64,000 nucleotides of DNA, from NCBI RefSeq assembly GCF_000212735.1, contig NC_015510.1, forward strand, positions 124,001 to 188,000, in the 5' to 3' direction. This DNA comes from Haliscomenobacter hydrossis DSM 1100 (GTDB lineage Bacteria; Bacteroidota; Bacteroidia; Chitinophagales; Saprospiraceae). A program made the translations under genes and the position numbers. This document shows, piece after piece, positions 49,394 to 58,059 of this stretch (its first letter is position 1; the number at the start of each line of letters is the position of its first letter). Under the pieces are notes generated by a model, which worked only from the letters and a program-made list of their open reading frames with translations, was not told the DNA's origin and did no database searches.

Positions 49394-50080
49394 CTATTTT
49401 TCAAGGATGGTCAGCAGGCCAAAACGCCTAGGCCGATGAAAAGCAGGTTTTTTGCCGCTCATGGTCGAATTCCAACATAAAAAGGCGCAATTGTCGACAT
49501 TGCACTTCCAGTCTTTTTGGGTCTGAGACTGGGTAGAAACGATGCGGTAAAAATTGATGCGGTACTGCGTAGCTTTTTCTGCCGAGATCAAAGTCCAGGG
49601 AATGGACAAAGTTCCCGACCAGGATTTTTTGCCTTTTTTGGCGCTGTGAAGGATCTTGCTGTTGGAGGGTTCTACCATTTCTGCGCTGATGCCACTTTGA
49701 TCCCCCCGCGAGGGATTGCTGATTTGACCTACCCAAATGGCGTTATTCGGGTTGATCTCCAATTCGAGATATTGATCGGGATCAGCGGTTCCGGGAGCAA
49801 TAAACACCTCAAAAACCTCCTGATTGTACAAGGGCTGGTTGTGTTCAACATAGAAGTTCTGTTCTACGTAGGTGTCTTTTTCACAAACAAAAGAAACGTG
49901 CAGAAACTCCTCATCCGCTTTCAATTTTACCACGGTAGGAAAATCCGCAGCAGCACCATCAGTAGCGTGAAAAAAACGGGTAGATTCCAGTGGAGTCCAG
50001 TGGCCTTGCTGGATGATGATGGCCTGATTGCTTGGTTGGTCCATAACAAGTGAAAGTAAGAGTAGAAAAAGGTATTGCAT
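49394..50080 (-). CDS. Secreted CBM9-like carbohydrate-binding protein
   Basis: 228 aa. A short N-terminal hydrophobic stretch (MQYLFLLLLSLVM) is followed by the CBM9-like/DOMON fold: TVVKLKADEEFLHVSFVCEKD, NQEVFEVFIAPGTADPDQYLELEINPNNAIWVGQI, WSGTLSIPWTLI, YRINFYRI and a final GLLTILEK. These proteins are common beside glycoside hydrolases in Bacteroidota and probably bind the sugar substrate or product. First gene of the rhamnosidase operon. Confidence 0.85.
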   Translation of the reverse strand: MQYLFLLLLSLVMDQPSNQAIIIQQGHWTPLESTRFFHATDGAAADFPTVVKLKADEEFLHVSFVCEKDTYVEQNFYVEHNQPLYNQEVFEVFIAPGTADPDQYLELEINPNNAIWVGQISNPSRGDQSGISAEMVEPSNSKILHSAKKGKKSWSGTLSIPWTLISAEKATQYRINFYRIVSTQSQTQKDWKCNVDNCAFLCWNSTMSGKKPAFHRPRRFGLLTILEK

Positions 50081-50403
50081 CCCTGATGGTTAAAAGTGTG
50101 GTAACAAATATAATCAGCATGGCCGGTATTTTTGCCGCCAAAAACAAAAACCAACACTATACCATAAAAAAACCGTATCTTTGTAGCGATTTTGAAATCC
50201 TTGATGTTGATTTGTACCTCAAGATACGGAAGAGCCACTGTTACATTAGTTTTTCCGGCTCGGTATTATTGCCTTGCTCACCTTGCGTTTCATTCAATTT
50301 CAGGCTATTGTTTTGCAGTGCTGTGGAGTAAACAATCTCCTTGGCTGCATCATTATTTGCTACTGAAGCAATGTGTCCAAAGTAGCAGCATTAAACTCAA
50401 AAA
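50081..50403. promoter_or_regulatory. 323-base gene-free stretch with promoter and long leader of the first DEAD-box gene
   Basis: A -7 box TATCTTTG lies at 50176-50183, about 220 bases before the helicase start. The leader contains TTTTTCCGGCTCGG and several short self-complementary parts but no coding frame with a good start. Long structured leaders are known for cold-induced helicase genes in other bacteria; that link is an inference here. Confidence 0.5.
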
Positions 50404-51546
50404 ATGACTTTTAAGGAATTAAATTTAATTGATCCTATTCTTCATGCCCTCGAAAGTGAGGGCTACACCATTCCAACCCCGATTCAGCAAAAAGCCATCC
50501 CCGTGCTTTTAGAAAGAAAAGACCTCCTGGGTTGTGCACAGACGGGTACTGGAAAAACCGCCGCTTTTGCGATTCCTATTTTACAATTGCTTTACCAAGA
50601 TAAAGGCCTTTCCAAAGGGCCTCGACAACTCAAAGCGCTCATCCTCACCCCTACCCGCGAATTAGCCATCCAAATCAGCGAAAGTTTTGGTGCCTATGGC
50701 CGCAATTGTGGTTTGAAGCACGCTGTCATTTTTGGCGGTGTCAATCAATCCAAACAAGTGGAAGCCATCCGGGGAGGTTTAGACATTTTGGTAGCTACTC
50801 CAGGGCGTTTGTTGGACTTGATGAACCAACAATTACTGAGTTTGCAGCACATCAATACCTTTGTGCTGGACGAAGCAGACCGCATGCTGGACATGGGCTT
50901 TGTACACGATGTTAAACGCATCATTACCCGCTTGCCGCAGCGCAGGCAGTCGCTTTTCTTTTCCGCAACCATGCCCCCGGAAATTCAAAAACTGGCCAAT
51001 ACAATTCTCTCTAACCCCGTAAAAGTAGAAGTTTCCCCCATTTCTTCCACTACGGAGATGGTGGAGCAAATGGTTTATTTTGTGGAAAAAAGAGACAAAC
51101 GCAATTTGCTGATCCAACTTTTGAGAAGCCCTAATGTGAAATCGGCGCTGGTGTTTACCCGTACCAAACATGGCGCAGATAAAATCAATCGCGACATCGT
51201 AAAGGCTGGTATACGTTCCAACGCCATCCACGGCAATAAGTCGCAGAATGCGCGCCAGAGCGCCCTGAATGGTTTCAAAGAAGGTAAGCTTAGGGTCCTG
51301 GTCGCTACCGATATTGCCGCAAGAGGAATCGACGTAGACAACCTGAGTCACGTAATCAATTACGATTTGCCCAATATCCCCGAAACCTACGTACACCGCA
51401 TTGGGCGTACCGGACGTGCCGGAGCCAGTGGTATTGCGCTGTCTTTTTGTGATTCAGAAGAAAGGGCATATTTACGCGACATCAGCAAACTGATCGCCAA
51501 AAATATACCAAGTGTTAACTACCATCCAGAAATGGAATTGAAATAA
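50404..51546 (+). CDS. DEAD-box RNA helicase, short form
   Basis: 380 aa, the bare two-domain core of the RhlE/DeaD type. Q motif TPIQQKAIP, motif I AQTGTGKT, motif Ia PTRELAIQ, motif II DEAD, motif III SAT, motif V DIAARGID and motif VI HRIGRTGRAG are all present. It lacks the long basic tail seen in the second helicase at 58312, ending soon after motif VI (NYHPEMELK). It should remodel rRNA or mRNA structure. A long leader suggests post-transcriptional control. Confidence 0.93.
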   Translation: MTFKELNLIDPILHALESEGYTIPTPIQQKAIPVLLERKDLLGCAQTGTGKTAAFAIPILQLLYQDKGLSKGPRQLKALILTPTRELAIQISESFGAYGRNCGLKHAVIFGGVNQSKQVEAIRGGLDILVATPGRLLDLMNQQLLSLQHINTFVLDEADRMLDMGFVHDVKRIITRLPQRRQSLFFSATMPPEIQKLANTILSNPVKVEVSPISSTTEMVEQMVYFVEKRDKRNLLIQLLRSPNVKSALVFTRTKHGADKINRDIVKAGIRSNAIHGNKSQNARQSALNGFKEGKLRVLVATDIAARGIDVDNLSHVINYDLPNIPETYVHRIGRTGRAGASGIALSFCDSEERAYLRDISKLIAKNIPSVNYHPEMELK

Positions 51547-51605
51547 CTTGTGAAGAAATAAATCGAAAAGCCAGTAATCTGGTTATATTTTTATTTTAAA
51601 ATACT

Positions 51606-51643
51606 AAAGGATAGATTTTTACATAAAAGTCTATCCTTTTTTT
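51606..51643 (+). terminator. Intrinsic terminator after the first DEAD-box gene
   Basis: Arms AAAGGATAGATTTTT and AAAAGTCTATCCTTT (with G-T pairs) followed by a run of T. Confidence 0.85.
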
Positions 51644-51910
51644 ATTTCCAAGTTTGCAAAAAAAATGTACTTCCTAGTCCTTCGGGCTCGCTGCATCTTT
51701 GTATCATCATTACAAGGCAATGATTATTGGGACTCATTTAAACAAAAACCTGGTTACCCCAGTTTTCTTTTTTTCTTTCGTACACTCCAACCGCAAGGTT
51801 GTTCATTTGGTTTTTCCAAGTTTTATGTAGTTCTTTGCGCAATTGAACCATTTTCCTGCATGGTTGTTTGGTGCTAATAACATCAAGAGGGAAGTTAAAG
51901 AAGGCCCGGT
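51644..51910 (+). promoter_or_regulatory. Gene-free stretch: variant promoter box and long leader of the Nudix-like gene
   Basis: TGCATCTTTG at 51692-51701 is a variant -7 box, giving a leader of about 205 bases. It contains the hairpin-prone GGTTACCCC and TTTTTCC segments. No coding frame is supported. Confidence 0.4.
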
Positions 51911-52330
51911 ATGAGCTTAGCGAAAAAAGTAAACTTGATCATCTACCGCTTCCGTGAACGGGGGTTGGAAATTTTTTTGGTGAATTCTCCGGATAGTGAG
52001 GAGTGGGCCATTCCTCAGAAACACGCTGAGGAGAACAATCCACTCAAAACGGATGTAGACCGCTTCATAGAGTTAGATCCGGTACAACCAGAAAATGGTG
52101 CCCCCGAAGAAGCCTTTGCAGTGGAAGGAGAATGGCATGATATCCCCTCGCTCAAATCCATGTTATTCGAAGACGCGGTGTACCTCAAAGACAAGCTCAA
52201 AAACGAGATGGATCAAGGCGCTTTTGTGGTTTTTAAAGAAGCGTTTAAGAAGGTGATGCCACACCAGTATGCTTTTCTCAAGGAGTTAAAGGATATATTG
52301 ACGGATCGAAATTCGGTGAAGGATTTGTAG
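51911..52330 (+). CDS. Degenerate Nudix-like protein of unknown function
   Basis: 139 aa. The start KVNLIIYRFRERGLEIFLVNSPDSEEWAIP follows the first strands of Nudix proteins including the W-x-(L/I)-P before the box. The Nudix box itself (GG then RExxEE) is replaced by QKHAEENNPLKTDVDRFIELDP, so no hydrolase activity is expected. The C-terminal half is helical and acidic. It may be a binding protein derived from a Nudix enzyme. Translated after a long leader. Confidence 0.65.
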   Translation: MSLAKKVNLIIYRFRERGLEIFLVNSPDSEEWAIPQKHAEENNPLKTDVDRFIELDPVQPENGAPEEAFAVEGEWHDIPSLKSMLFEDAVYLKDKLKNEMDQGAFVVFKEAFKKVMPHQYAFLKELKDILTDRNSVKDL

Positions 52331-52346
52331 TACCTGTCCTTAAGAA

Positions 52347-53045
52347 TTATTTTGTGAATTTGGAAAGCTGCCGCGCCTCAAACGCTACACTCCGGCACCA
52401 GGCCAGATAATCTTTCATATAAAAGCAAGCGCGATTGATTTTTTTGTACAGTACCTTAGTTTTTTCCACCGTTATTTGACTACCATCCAGCTGTTTGCTT
52501 AGGGCACCTCTCAAAAAAGTCACACTTGCAATGTGCTGCAAAACAGCAGAATCGCATCGAGAGGCCTCGGGTGATGCCAGTTTTTGTCTTGCTTGTCGAT
52601 AATATTGCGGTGCTTGATCCAGGTATTTTTCCAGCATTTCCACCTTAGCTGTCTCCAACTTTTGGTCATGACCGTACAATGTATACAGGCGCAAGCCTAG
52701 ATTGTATATACTGGGATCGTTTTGCTGAAGTTTCAAGCGGGTTTGAGCGCGCTTCAAGCGGCGGTCCAGGTTTTCAATGTTCTTTTTGATGGCAGGATTC
52801 AAGGGTTTGCCCACCCAGGCCACAGCCTGCTCCTGGCTCATGCTCAAAAACTGCAATTGATTATTCAAAGAATGAGCGTCTAAGGTTTCCAACCATGCTG
52901 GTTGTTTTTTCTCCAGCTTGACCCATTGGCGCTCCGTTTTCCGCACCCAGTTTTGCGCATTGCGATCGGGAGAACAAGCAAAAAAATTGACAAGAACAAA
53001 TGAGAGGAGTGCAACTATAAAATGGGAGGACTTGACAGGGAGCAT
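52347..53045 (-). CDS. Helical lipoprotein of unknown function
   Basis: 232 aa from ATG 53045, which opens a signal peptide with lipobox NFFAC (Cys about 24). The mature part is highly charged and helical (NLDRRLKRAQTRLKLQQ, LDQAPQYYRQARQKL), with Trp-rich start WVRKTERQWVKLEKKQPAWLE. No family is recognised. The longer frame to 53099 overlaps the cmk gene and was rejected. It follows cmk by 14 bases, so the two are co-transcribed. Confidence 0.7.
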   Translation of the reverse strand: MLPVKSSHFIVALLSFVLVNFFACSPDRNAQNWVRKTERQWVKLEKKQPAWLETLDAHSLNNQLQFLSMSQEQAVAWVGKPLNPAIKKNIENLDRRLKRAQTRLKLQQNDPSIYNLGLRLYTLYGHDQKLETAKVEMLEKYLDQAPQYYRQARQKLASPEASRCDSAVLQHIASVTFLRGALSKQLDGSQITVEKTKVLYKKINRACFYMKDYLAWCRSVAFEARQLSKFTK

Positions 53046-53059
53046 TGGTATGTTGTTTA

Positions 53060-53731
53060 TCAAACATGGAAAAGGCGGTGTCGAGCCAACAAGGCACATA
53101 TGGCGAGTTGCTCCTCCGGACTCAGGTTGCTGTTGTCTATCACTATAGCATCGGGGGCTTTCATCAGGGGGCTATCCGAGCGAGTGGAATCGATGTAATC
53201 GCGTTCGTAAAGATTGTGTAAAATGTCTTCATAATCAATTACATGACCTTGTTCAAGGAGCTGCCGTTGGCGGCGTTCTACCCGACGATCAACGGTCGCA
53301 GTAAGGAATATTTTCAGGGCCGCTTTGGGAAAAACTACGCTCCCAATATCTCGCCCATCCATGACTACGCCCTGGTTTTGAGCCAGTTCGCGTTGCCGTT
53401 TCACCATTTTGCGTCGCACTTCAGGGATGGTGGCTACGGGGCTTACTTTTGCCGCGACATCCATTTCACGAATGCGATCTTCTACATCCCGTCCGTTGAG
53501 TAAGGTGCGGTTGCCTGCTTCAGCAAGCACAAAACTCACTTCAAGTTTGTGCAAATTATCCATGATCTGCTGCTGGTCGTAAAGGTCGACGCGATTTTCC
53601 AAAAAAAACAAGGTGACAGCACGGTACATTGCCCCAGAGTCGATGTAAATATAGCCAAGCTCACGAGCGAGCGCCCGAGCCAGGGTACTTTTTCCGCAGG
53701 AGGAATGGCCATCGATGGCAATTTGGAACAT
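53060..53731 (-). CDS. cmk: Cytidylate kinase
   Basis: 223 aa from ATG 53731. Phosphorylates CMP and dCMP. P-loop GHSSCGKST at 8-16, IDSGAMYRAVTLFFLE at about 30-45, LNGRDVEDRIREMDVAAKVS, and GVVMDGRDIGSVVFPKAALKIFLTA. All family hallmarks are present and the length is normal. The longer frame that begins upstream runs through the TTGAAAAG palindrome and was rejected. Confidence 0.95.
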   Translation of the reverse strand: MFQIAIDGHSSCGKSTLARALARELGYIYIDSGAMYRAVTLFFLENRVDLYDQQQIMDNLHKLEVSFVLAEAGNRTLLNGRDVEDRIREMDVAAKVSPVATIPEVRRKMVKRQRELAQNQGVVMDGRDIGSVVFPKAALKIFLTATVDRRVERRQRQLLEQGHVIDYEDILHNLYERDYIDSTRSDSPLMKAPDAIVIDNSNLSPEEQLAICALLARHRLFHV

Positions 53732-53739
53732 GGCATGTA

Positions 53740-53857
53740 AAAGTTGAAAAGTTGAAAAGTTGAAGGGTTGAAAAGTTGAAGGGTTGAAAAGAAAGCCTCG
53801 GTCACCGAGCGGAGTCGAGGTGCGGAGCTTTCTTTTCAACCCTTCAACCCTTCAACT
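53740..53857. repeat. Large palindrome, GGGTTGAAAAGTTGAA word, before cmk
   Basis: The left arm has six near-tandem units of AGTTGAA(AA/GGG), the right arm three complementary units, and AAAGCCTCG/CGAGG-GCTTTC closes the stem. On the minus strand it lies 8 bases before the cmk start, so cmk mRNA would carry or follow this structure. Confidence 0.85.
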
Positions 53858-53930
53858 CAAAAAAACACACAAAAAAGCCCTGCTGGTGGGCAGGGCCTCT
53901 ATGTCGTGGTTGAATTGGGCTAAGCCCAGG

Positions 53931-54155
53931 TCAATACTCGTCATCGTTGAAGAGAAAGTCATCCTTTTTAGGATAATCGGGCCAAATGTCCTCAATACTT
54001 TCGTACTCTTCTTCCCCATCATCTTCCATTGCTTGCAAATTCTCGATGACCTCCTTTGGAGAGCCAGAGCGGATCGCGTAGTCAATCAGCTCGTCTCGAG
54101 TTGCCGGATATGGTGCGTCTTCAAGGTGAGACGCAAGGTCTAACGTCCAGTACAT
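53931..54155 (-). CDS. Small acidic DUF2795-like protein
   Basis: 74 aa, 22 of them Asp or Glu. MYWTLDLASHLEDAPYPATRDELIDYAIRSG and SIEDIWPDYPKKDDFLFNDDEY match a small protein very widespread in Bacteroidota and annotated as DUF2795. Strong acidity and a conserved WPDYP motif suggest a protein partner, possibly nucleic-acid-binding machinery. Its function is not known. Lies between the transglutaminase-like gene and cmk on the same strand. Confidence 0.85.
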   Translation of the reverse strand: MYWTLDLASHLEDAPYPATRDELIDYAIRSGSPKEVIENLQAMEDDGEEEYESIEDIWPDYPKKDDFLFNDDEY

Positions 54156-54247
54156 ATTGATTACAGAATTTAAATGAATGCCACTTTAAGCGAATAATCC
54201 TGGAATACGATTAAAAGTTGCGCAAAACAACTAAAAATTTTGCAGGA

Positions 54248-55417
54248 TTAATTGAATTGCCCTAAAATTTCGTATTCCTGGCCAATAAATTCTTCAGGAA
54301 GCCGTCCAATCTCGTAAGAATTAGCAGGCCCCGTCGGGTCACAAAAGTAATATTTTCGTCCCTGATATTCAATAGCATCGCCATTGAAATCTGGAATAGA
54401 TACAGCAATGGTCAAATGATCCGGAAAACCAATGATCAACATGGGCCAACCCAGAAGTTCTTTCACCAAAGCATAGTACAAAGCCGAGCGATCTTCACAA
54501 TCAGAATACGGGTAGTGAAATACTTCATCTGGTATCATCGGTTTACTACGGCCAAAGAATTCTTTGTCTTCTTTGTATTTAAAACAAGACCGCGTAAATG
54601 CAGTAATGAGTTCTAGCGCTTCCGTACTGCTTTTCCCTTTGATCAATACAGTCAATTGGGGCAGTAAACTACTGCGCAAGACCTCCGACATTGGCGCCTT
54701 GAGGTACTCCCGTTCGTCAATCAGCGGATGGCGTTCCATAATCCGCACCCAATTGCGATCGAAGTTAACCTCTAACGGAAATTGTTGTTCTTTAAACCTA
54801 AAGTTCAAGGTTTTTTTTTCAAGTAAAGGTTTAATTCCCGGAAAAGTTCCCAATTGAAAAGAAAACGCTCGTCCATTCGGTTTAGCGGCAAAGTCTAGTA
54901 AAAAAACACCTTCTTCATCTGCTTTGATTTGGGCAATCGCACTGAGGTTAACAAAAGTGCGGCCACGGTCTTCGATGAGTGGTGCTTCGTAAATTTCGTC
55001 TTTGGTAAACACACATACAAAGACGCGTTGATCTCTAAAAGTCACGCGGGTATCAAAACCACTCTCGGAAAGGCAAAACCAAATCAAGAGATTTTTTTCA
55101 GCATTAGAGCGTCCACTTAAAATTTGATCTACTGTTCCACGCACCAATTCAGCATACAACCAATCACTAAGGGCAAAAGCTTCGCGTTGTAATTTGAGGT
55201 CGGTAAGTAAACTTTGATGCGTAGTACGTTGCAACGACAAATAATGATTCTTGATGCTTTTTCCTTCAATACTTGGTTTAACGACCTGAAGAATGTCGGT
55301 ATTGAAATTGATGCGTATTTTTTCGGTATAAAAAATGAATTCCACCGTACGGGTTTCCGCCTGGGCAAGGTTGCCAAAAAACAGCAACAAAGTAAATAGG
55401 TGGAGGAAAATCTGCAC
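54248..55417 (-). CDS. Secreted transglutaminase-like protein
   Basis: 389 aa starting at GTG, directly opening a signal peptide (QIFLHLFTLLLFFGNLAQA). The C-terminal part shows the papain-like transglutaminase triad in order: Cys in YSDCEDRSALYYAL, His in GFPDHLTIAVSI and Asp in YYFCDPTGPANSYEIG. The N-terminal 250 residues are beta-rich with no recognised family. It may be a protease or crosslinker in the periplasm, or an inactive binding domain. The gene follows queA across a palindrome. Confidence 0.8.
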   Translation of the reverse strand: MQIFLHLFTLLLFFGNLAQAETRTVEFIFYTEKIRINFNTDILQVVKPSIEGKSIKNHYLSLQRTTHQSLLTDLKLQREAFALSDWLYAELVRGTVDQILSGRSNAEKNLLIWFCLSESGFDTRVTFRDQRVFVCVFTKDEIYEAPLIEDRGRTFVNLSAIAQIKADEEGVFLLDFAAKPNGRAFSFQLGTFPGIKPLLEKKTLNFRFKEQQFPLEVNFDRNWVRIMERHPLIDEREYLKAPMSEVLRSSLLPQLTVLIKGKSSTEALELITAFTRSCFKYKEDKEFFGRSKPMIPDEVFHYPYSDCEDRSALYYALVKELLGWPMLIIGFPDHLTIAVSIPDFNGDAIEYQGRKYYFCDPTGPANSYEIGRLPEEFIGQEYEILGQFN

Positions 55418-55425
55418 TCTTCATG

Positions 55426-55510
55426 AGTTTTAGGGTCTTAAGGTTTTAGGGTCTTAGGGTTTTGGGGTTCATGTAACCCTAAGACCTTATAACCCTAAAA
55501 CCCCAAAACT
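55426..55510. repeat. Large palindrome, TTTTAGGGTCTTA word
   Basis: Left arm has AGTTTTAGGGTCTTAAGG and TTTTAGGGTCTTAGGGTT, right arm AACCCTAAGACCTTATAACC and CTAAAACCCCAAAACT. Lies between queA and the transglutaminase-like gene, both leftward, ending 9 bases before the GTG start of the latter. Confidence 0.85.
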
Positions 55511-55511
55511 T

Positions 55512-56576
55512 TTATATAATGAGCATTGAGTCTCCATAAGAAAAGAAACGATATTCTTCCTTAACGGCTTCTTCGTAGGCCTGCATGATGAGTTCATAGC
55601 CACCAAAAGCACAAATCATGATCAGTAAACTGGATTTTGGCAAATGGAAGTTGGTAATCATCGAATCTGCGATACTGAATTCATAAGGCGGGTAGATGAA
55701 TTTATTGGTCCATCCTTCAGCAGGTTTGAGCAAACCTTCAGCCGATACTGCCGATTCAATGGCCCGCATCGAAGTAGTACCCACGGCACAAATGCGGTGG
55801 TTTCGCTCTTTTGCACTGTTGACCAGGTCCACCGAAACAGCAGGGATCCGGAAATACTCGGCATCCATTTTGTGCTTGGACAAATCTTCTACATCGATGC
55901 TCCGGAAAGTCCCCAGTCCGACATGAAGCGTGAGTTCCGCAAAGTCAATTCCTTTGAGTTCCAAACGTTTCATCAGCTCCCGACTGAAGTGCAAGCCGGC
56001 AGTCGGTGCTGCAACTGCACCAATTTCCTTGGCGTAAACCGTTTGGTAACGATCGCGGTCAACGTCTTCGGCTGGTCGTATAATGTACTTGGGCAGTGGG
56101 GTATTACCCAGGGTGGCCAGTTCTCGTTGGAACTCATCATCAGTACCATCGTACAGAAAACGGATCGTCCGGCCGCGGGAAGTGGTATTGTCTACTACTT
56201 CGGCTACCAAAATATCGTTGTCGTTGTCGTCGCTGAAATAAAGTTTGTTGCCTACCCGAATTTTACGTGCGGGGTCAACCAATACATCCCAGAGCCGGGA
56301 TTCGTTGTTGAGTTCACGCAGTAAAAAAACTTCGATTTTTGCCCCGGTTTTTTCTTTGCGCCCGTACAAGCGCGCAGGAAAAACTTTGGTATTGTTGAAG
56401 ACCATTACATCGCCCTCACTAAAAATATTCAGAACGTCTTTGAATACTTTATGCTCAATTGTGCCAGTTTGCCGATTGACCACCATCATTCGGGCTTCGT
56501 GTCGGCTATCTGCGGGGTATTGTGCAATGAGTTTTTTGGGTAGTTCGTACGTAAATTGAGAAAGTTTGGTCCTCAT
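55512..56576 (-). CDS. queA: S-adenosylmethionine:tRNA ribosyltransferase-isomerase
   Basis: 354 aa, standard length. Transfers the ribosyl part of SAM to preQ1 at tRNA position 34 in queuosine synthesis. Signatures: [22 protein letters not shown] at the start, [61 protein letters not shown] and [20 protein letters not shown]. Cytoplasmic. RBS AGGAGA is visible before the ATG, with two -7 boxes upstream. Confidence 0.96.
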   Translation of the reverse strand: MRTKLSQFTYELPKKLIAQYPADSRHEARMMVVNRQTGTIEHKVFKDVLNIFSEGDVMVFNNTKVFPARLYGRKEKTGAKIEVFLLRELNNESRLWDVLVDPARKIRVGNKLYFSDDNDNDILVAEVVDNTTSRGRTIRFLYDGTDDEFQRELATLGNTPLPKYIIRPAEDVDRDRYQTVYAKEIGAVAAPTAGLHFSRELMKRLELKGIDFAELTLHVGLGTFRSIDVEDLSKHKMDAEYFRIPAVSVDLVNSAKERNHRICAVGTTSMRAIESAVSAEGLLKPAEGWTNKFIYPPYEFSIADSMITNFHLPKSSLLIMICAFGGYELIMQAYEEAVKEEYRFFSYGDSMLII

Positions 56577-56605
56577 CTCTCCTGTTTGGTTTTCCTTTTA
56601 ATGGT

Positions 56606-56629
56606 CAAAGATAAAAAGCACAAAGATAG
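56606..56629 (-). promoter_or_regulatory. Two tandem -7 boxes before queA
   Basis: On the minus strand TATCTTTG occurs twice, at 56613-56606 and about 16 bases upstream. Either could start the queA transcript, 30-50 bases before the start codon. Confidence 0.5.
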
Positions 56630-56764
56630 AAACATTGTTGGCATTTAGCATGTTTGCGTTTTTTTTTACATTGCTCAACAAGCGTCAAAACGCCACTTGT
56701 GAAACGTTCAACAGGAAAAAATAGTTGTTGATCGATTGAAAATGAAGCTTTGAAGTGCTTTATT

Positions 56765-56772
56765 TATGTTTG
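56765..56772 (+). promoter_or_regulatory. -7 box for the ABC permease gene
   Basis: TATGTTTG, a full consensus match 24 bases before ATG 56797. An upstream GTG at 56755 precedes this box and was not used as start. Confidence 0.5.
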
Positions 56773-56796
56773 CAGCATTATCTCCTACCACAATTT

Positions 56797-58059
56797 ATGA
56801 CTATGGGCATTGTTTTACGGATCATTTACGAAAGTATTGTTCAAGCTTTGGGCCAACTCAACGCCAATCGTCTGCGCAGTTTTTTGTCCTTGCTGGGCAT
56901 CACCATCGGGATATTTTGCATCATTGGGGTGTTTTCCGCCGTTGATTCTCTCGAAGACAACGTAAGGGGCAGTTTGGCCAAATTGGGGGATGATGTCATT
57001 TACATTCAAAAAATTTCCTGGGCGGAGAATCCCGACAATTGGTTCAAATATTTGCGGCGGCCAAATGTGGATTACGAAGATTACGAAGTCATCAAAGAAA
57101 AGGTTCGTTCAGCACAATTGACTACTTTTTATGTAGGTATTGGTCAAAAAACCGTGAAATACTTCCAAAGTAGTGCTGAAAGAGCCTATATGCTGGGGGT
57201 TACCCAGGAATTTTCGGAGATGTTTAAACTAAATTATGAGCAGGGTCGCTTTTTTTCTCCCAATGAATACCATCGTGGTGCCAATAAATGTGTACTGGGC
57301 TTCAAGGTTTCGGAGGCCGTATTTGGAAGCCTTGATCCGATCGGTAAATCGGTTAAAATCAATGGCCGAAGTTATGAGGTCATCGGTGTCTTGGAAAAAT
57401 CAGGGGAAAGCATCATCAATGTCATGAATTTTGATGAGGTCGTTTTGGTGTCTTATGAATTGGCACGCAAAATTGCCAATCTGAAATCGAATAGCCTATT
57501 TGGAGATGTTTCCATTTGTGTAAAGGCAGCAGAAGGGGTTTCTGTTGAGCAAATGAAAGACGAAATCACTGGAAAATTACGCGCCCACCGTCGCTTGAAG
57601 CCCAAACAAGACGATAATTTTTCACTCAACCAATTGTCCATCATTTCAAATTTCCTGAGTGGTTTTTTCAACGTACTCAATGTACTGGGCGTTTTTATTG
57701 GCGGCTTTGCCATTTTGGTCGGGATGTTTAGCGTAGCCAACATCATGTTCGTTTCCGTAAAAGAACGCACCCGCCTGATTGGCATCAAAAAAGCCCTGGG
57801 GGCAAAGAGATACATCATCTTGTTGGAATTTTTGATTGAATCCATCATTCTTTGTATCCTGGGCGGGTTGGCTGGCCTGGCACTGGTTATGGTAGCTATG
57901 GCCGGGTTGTCACAGATAACCGACTCATTCCAGATGTACCTTTCCTTCAACAACGCCGCACTGGGCATTATCCTGTCTACTGTCATTGGCGTTCTGGCAG
58001 GAATGATTCCGGCCATGCAAGCCTCGAGGATGGATCCAGTGGAGGCGATGAGGAAGTAG
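56797..58059 (+). CDS. MacB/FtsX-type ABC transporter permease
   Basis: 420 aa from ATG 56797. One N-terminal helix (RSFLSLLGITIGIFCIIGVFSAVDSL), a long periplasmic MacB_PCD domain (about 45-290), then three helices forming the FtsX domain (NVLNVLGVFIGGFAILVGMFSVANIMFVSVKERTRLIGIKKALGA, LLEFLIESIILCILGGLAG, and the last segment VIGVLAGMIPAMQASRMDPVEAMRK). No ATPase gene is adjacent. Ends directly in a family B palindrome. Confidence 0.92.
   Translation: MTMGIVLRIIYESIVQALGQLNANRLRSFLSLLGITIGIFCIIGVFSAVDSLEDNVRGSLAKLGDDVIYIQKISWAENPDNWFKYLRRPNVDYEDYEVIKEKVRSAQLTTFYVGIGQKTVKYFQSSAERAYMLGVTQEFSEMFKLNYEQGRFFSPNEYHRGANKCVLGFKVSEAVFGSLDPIGKSVKINGRSYEVIGVLEKSGESIINVMNFDEVVLVSYELARKIANLKSNSLFGDVSICVKAAEGVSVEQMKDEITGKLRAHRRLKPKQDDNFSLNQLSIISNFLSGFFNVLNVLGVFIGGFAILVGMFSVANIMFVSVKERTRLIGIKKALGAKRYIILLEFLIESIILCILGGLAGLALVMVAMAGLSQITDSFQMYLSFNNAALGIILSTVIGVLAGMIPAMQASRMDPVEAMRK

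Noticed and set aside
53732-53839. N-terminal extension of cmk
   Set aside because: The added residues are a translation of the TTGAAAAG palindrome and do not belong to the kinase family.
53740-53857. CRISPR-like array from the repeated units before cmk (and similar repeats elsewhere)
   Set aside because: Units are short, directly adjacent, without unique spacers, and face complementary units; no cas genes are present.
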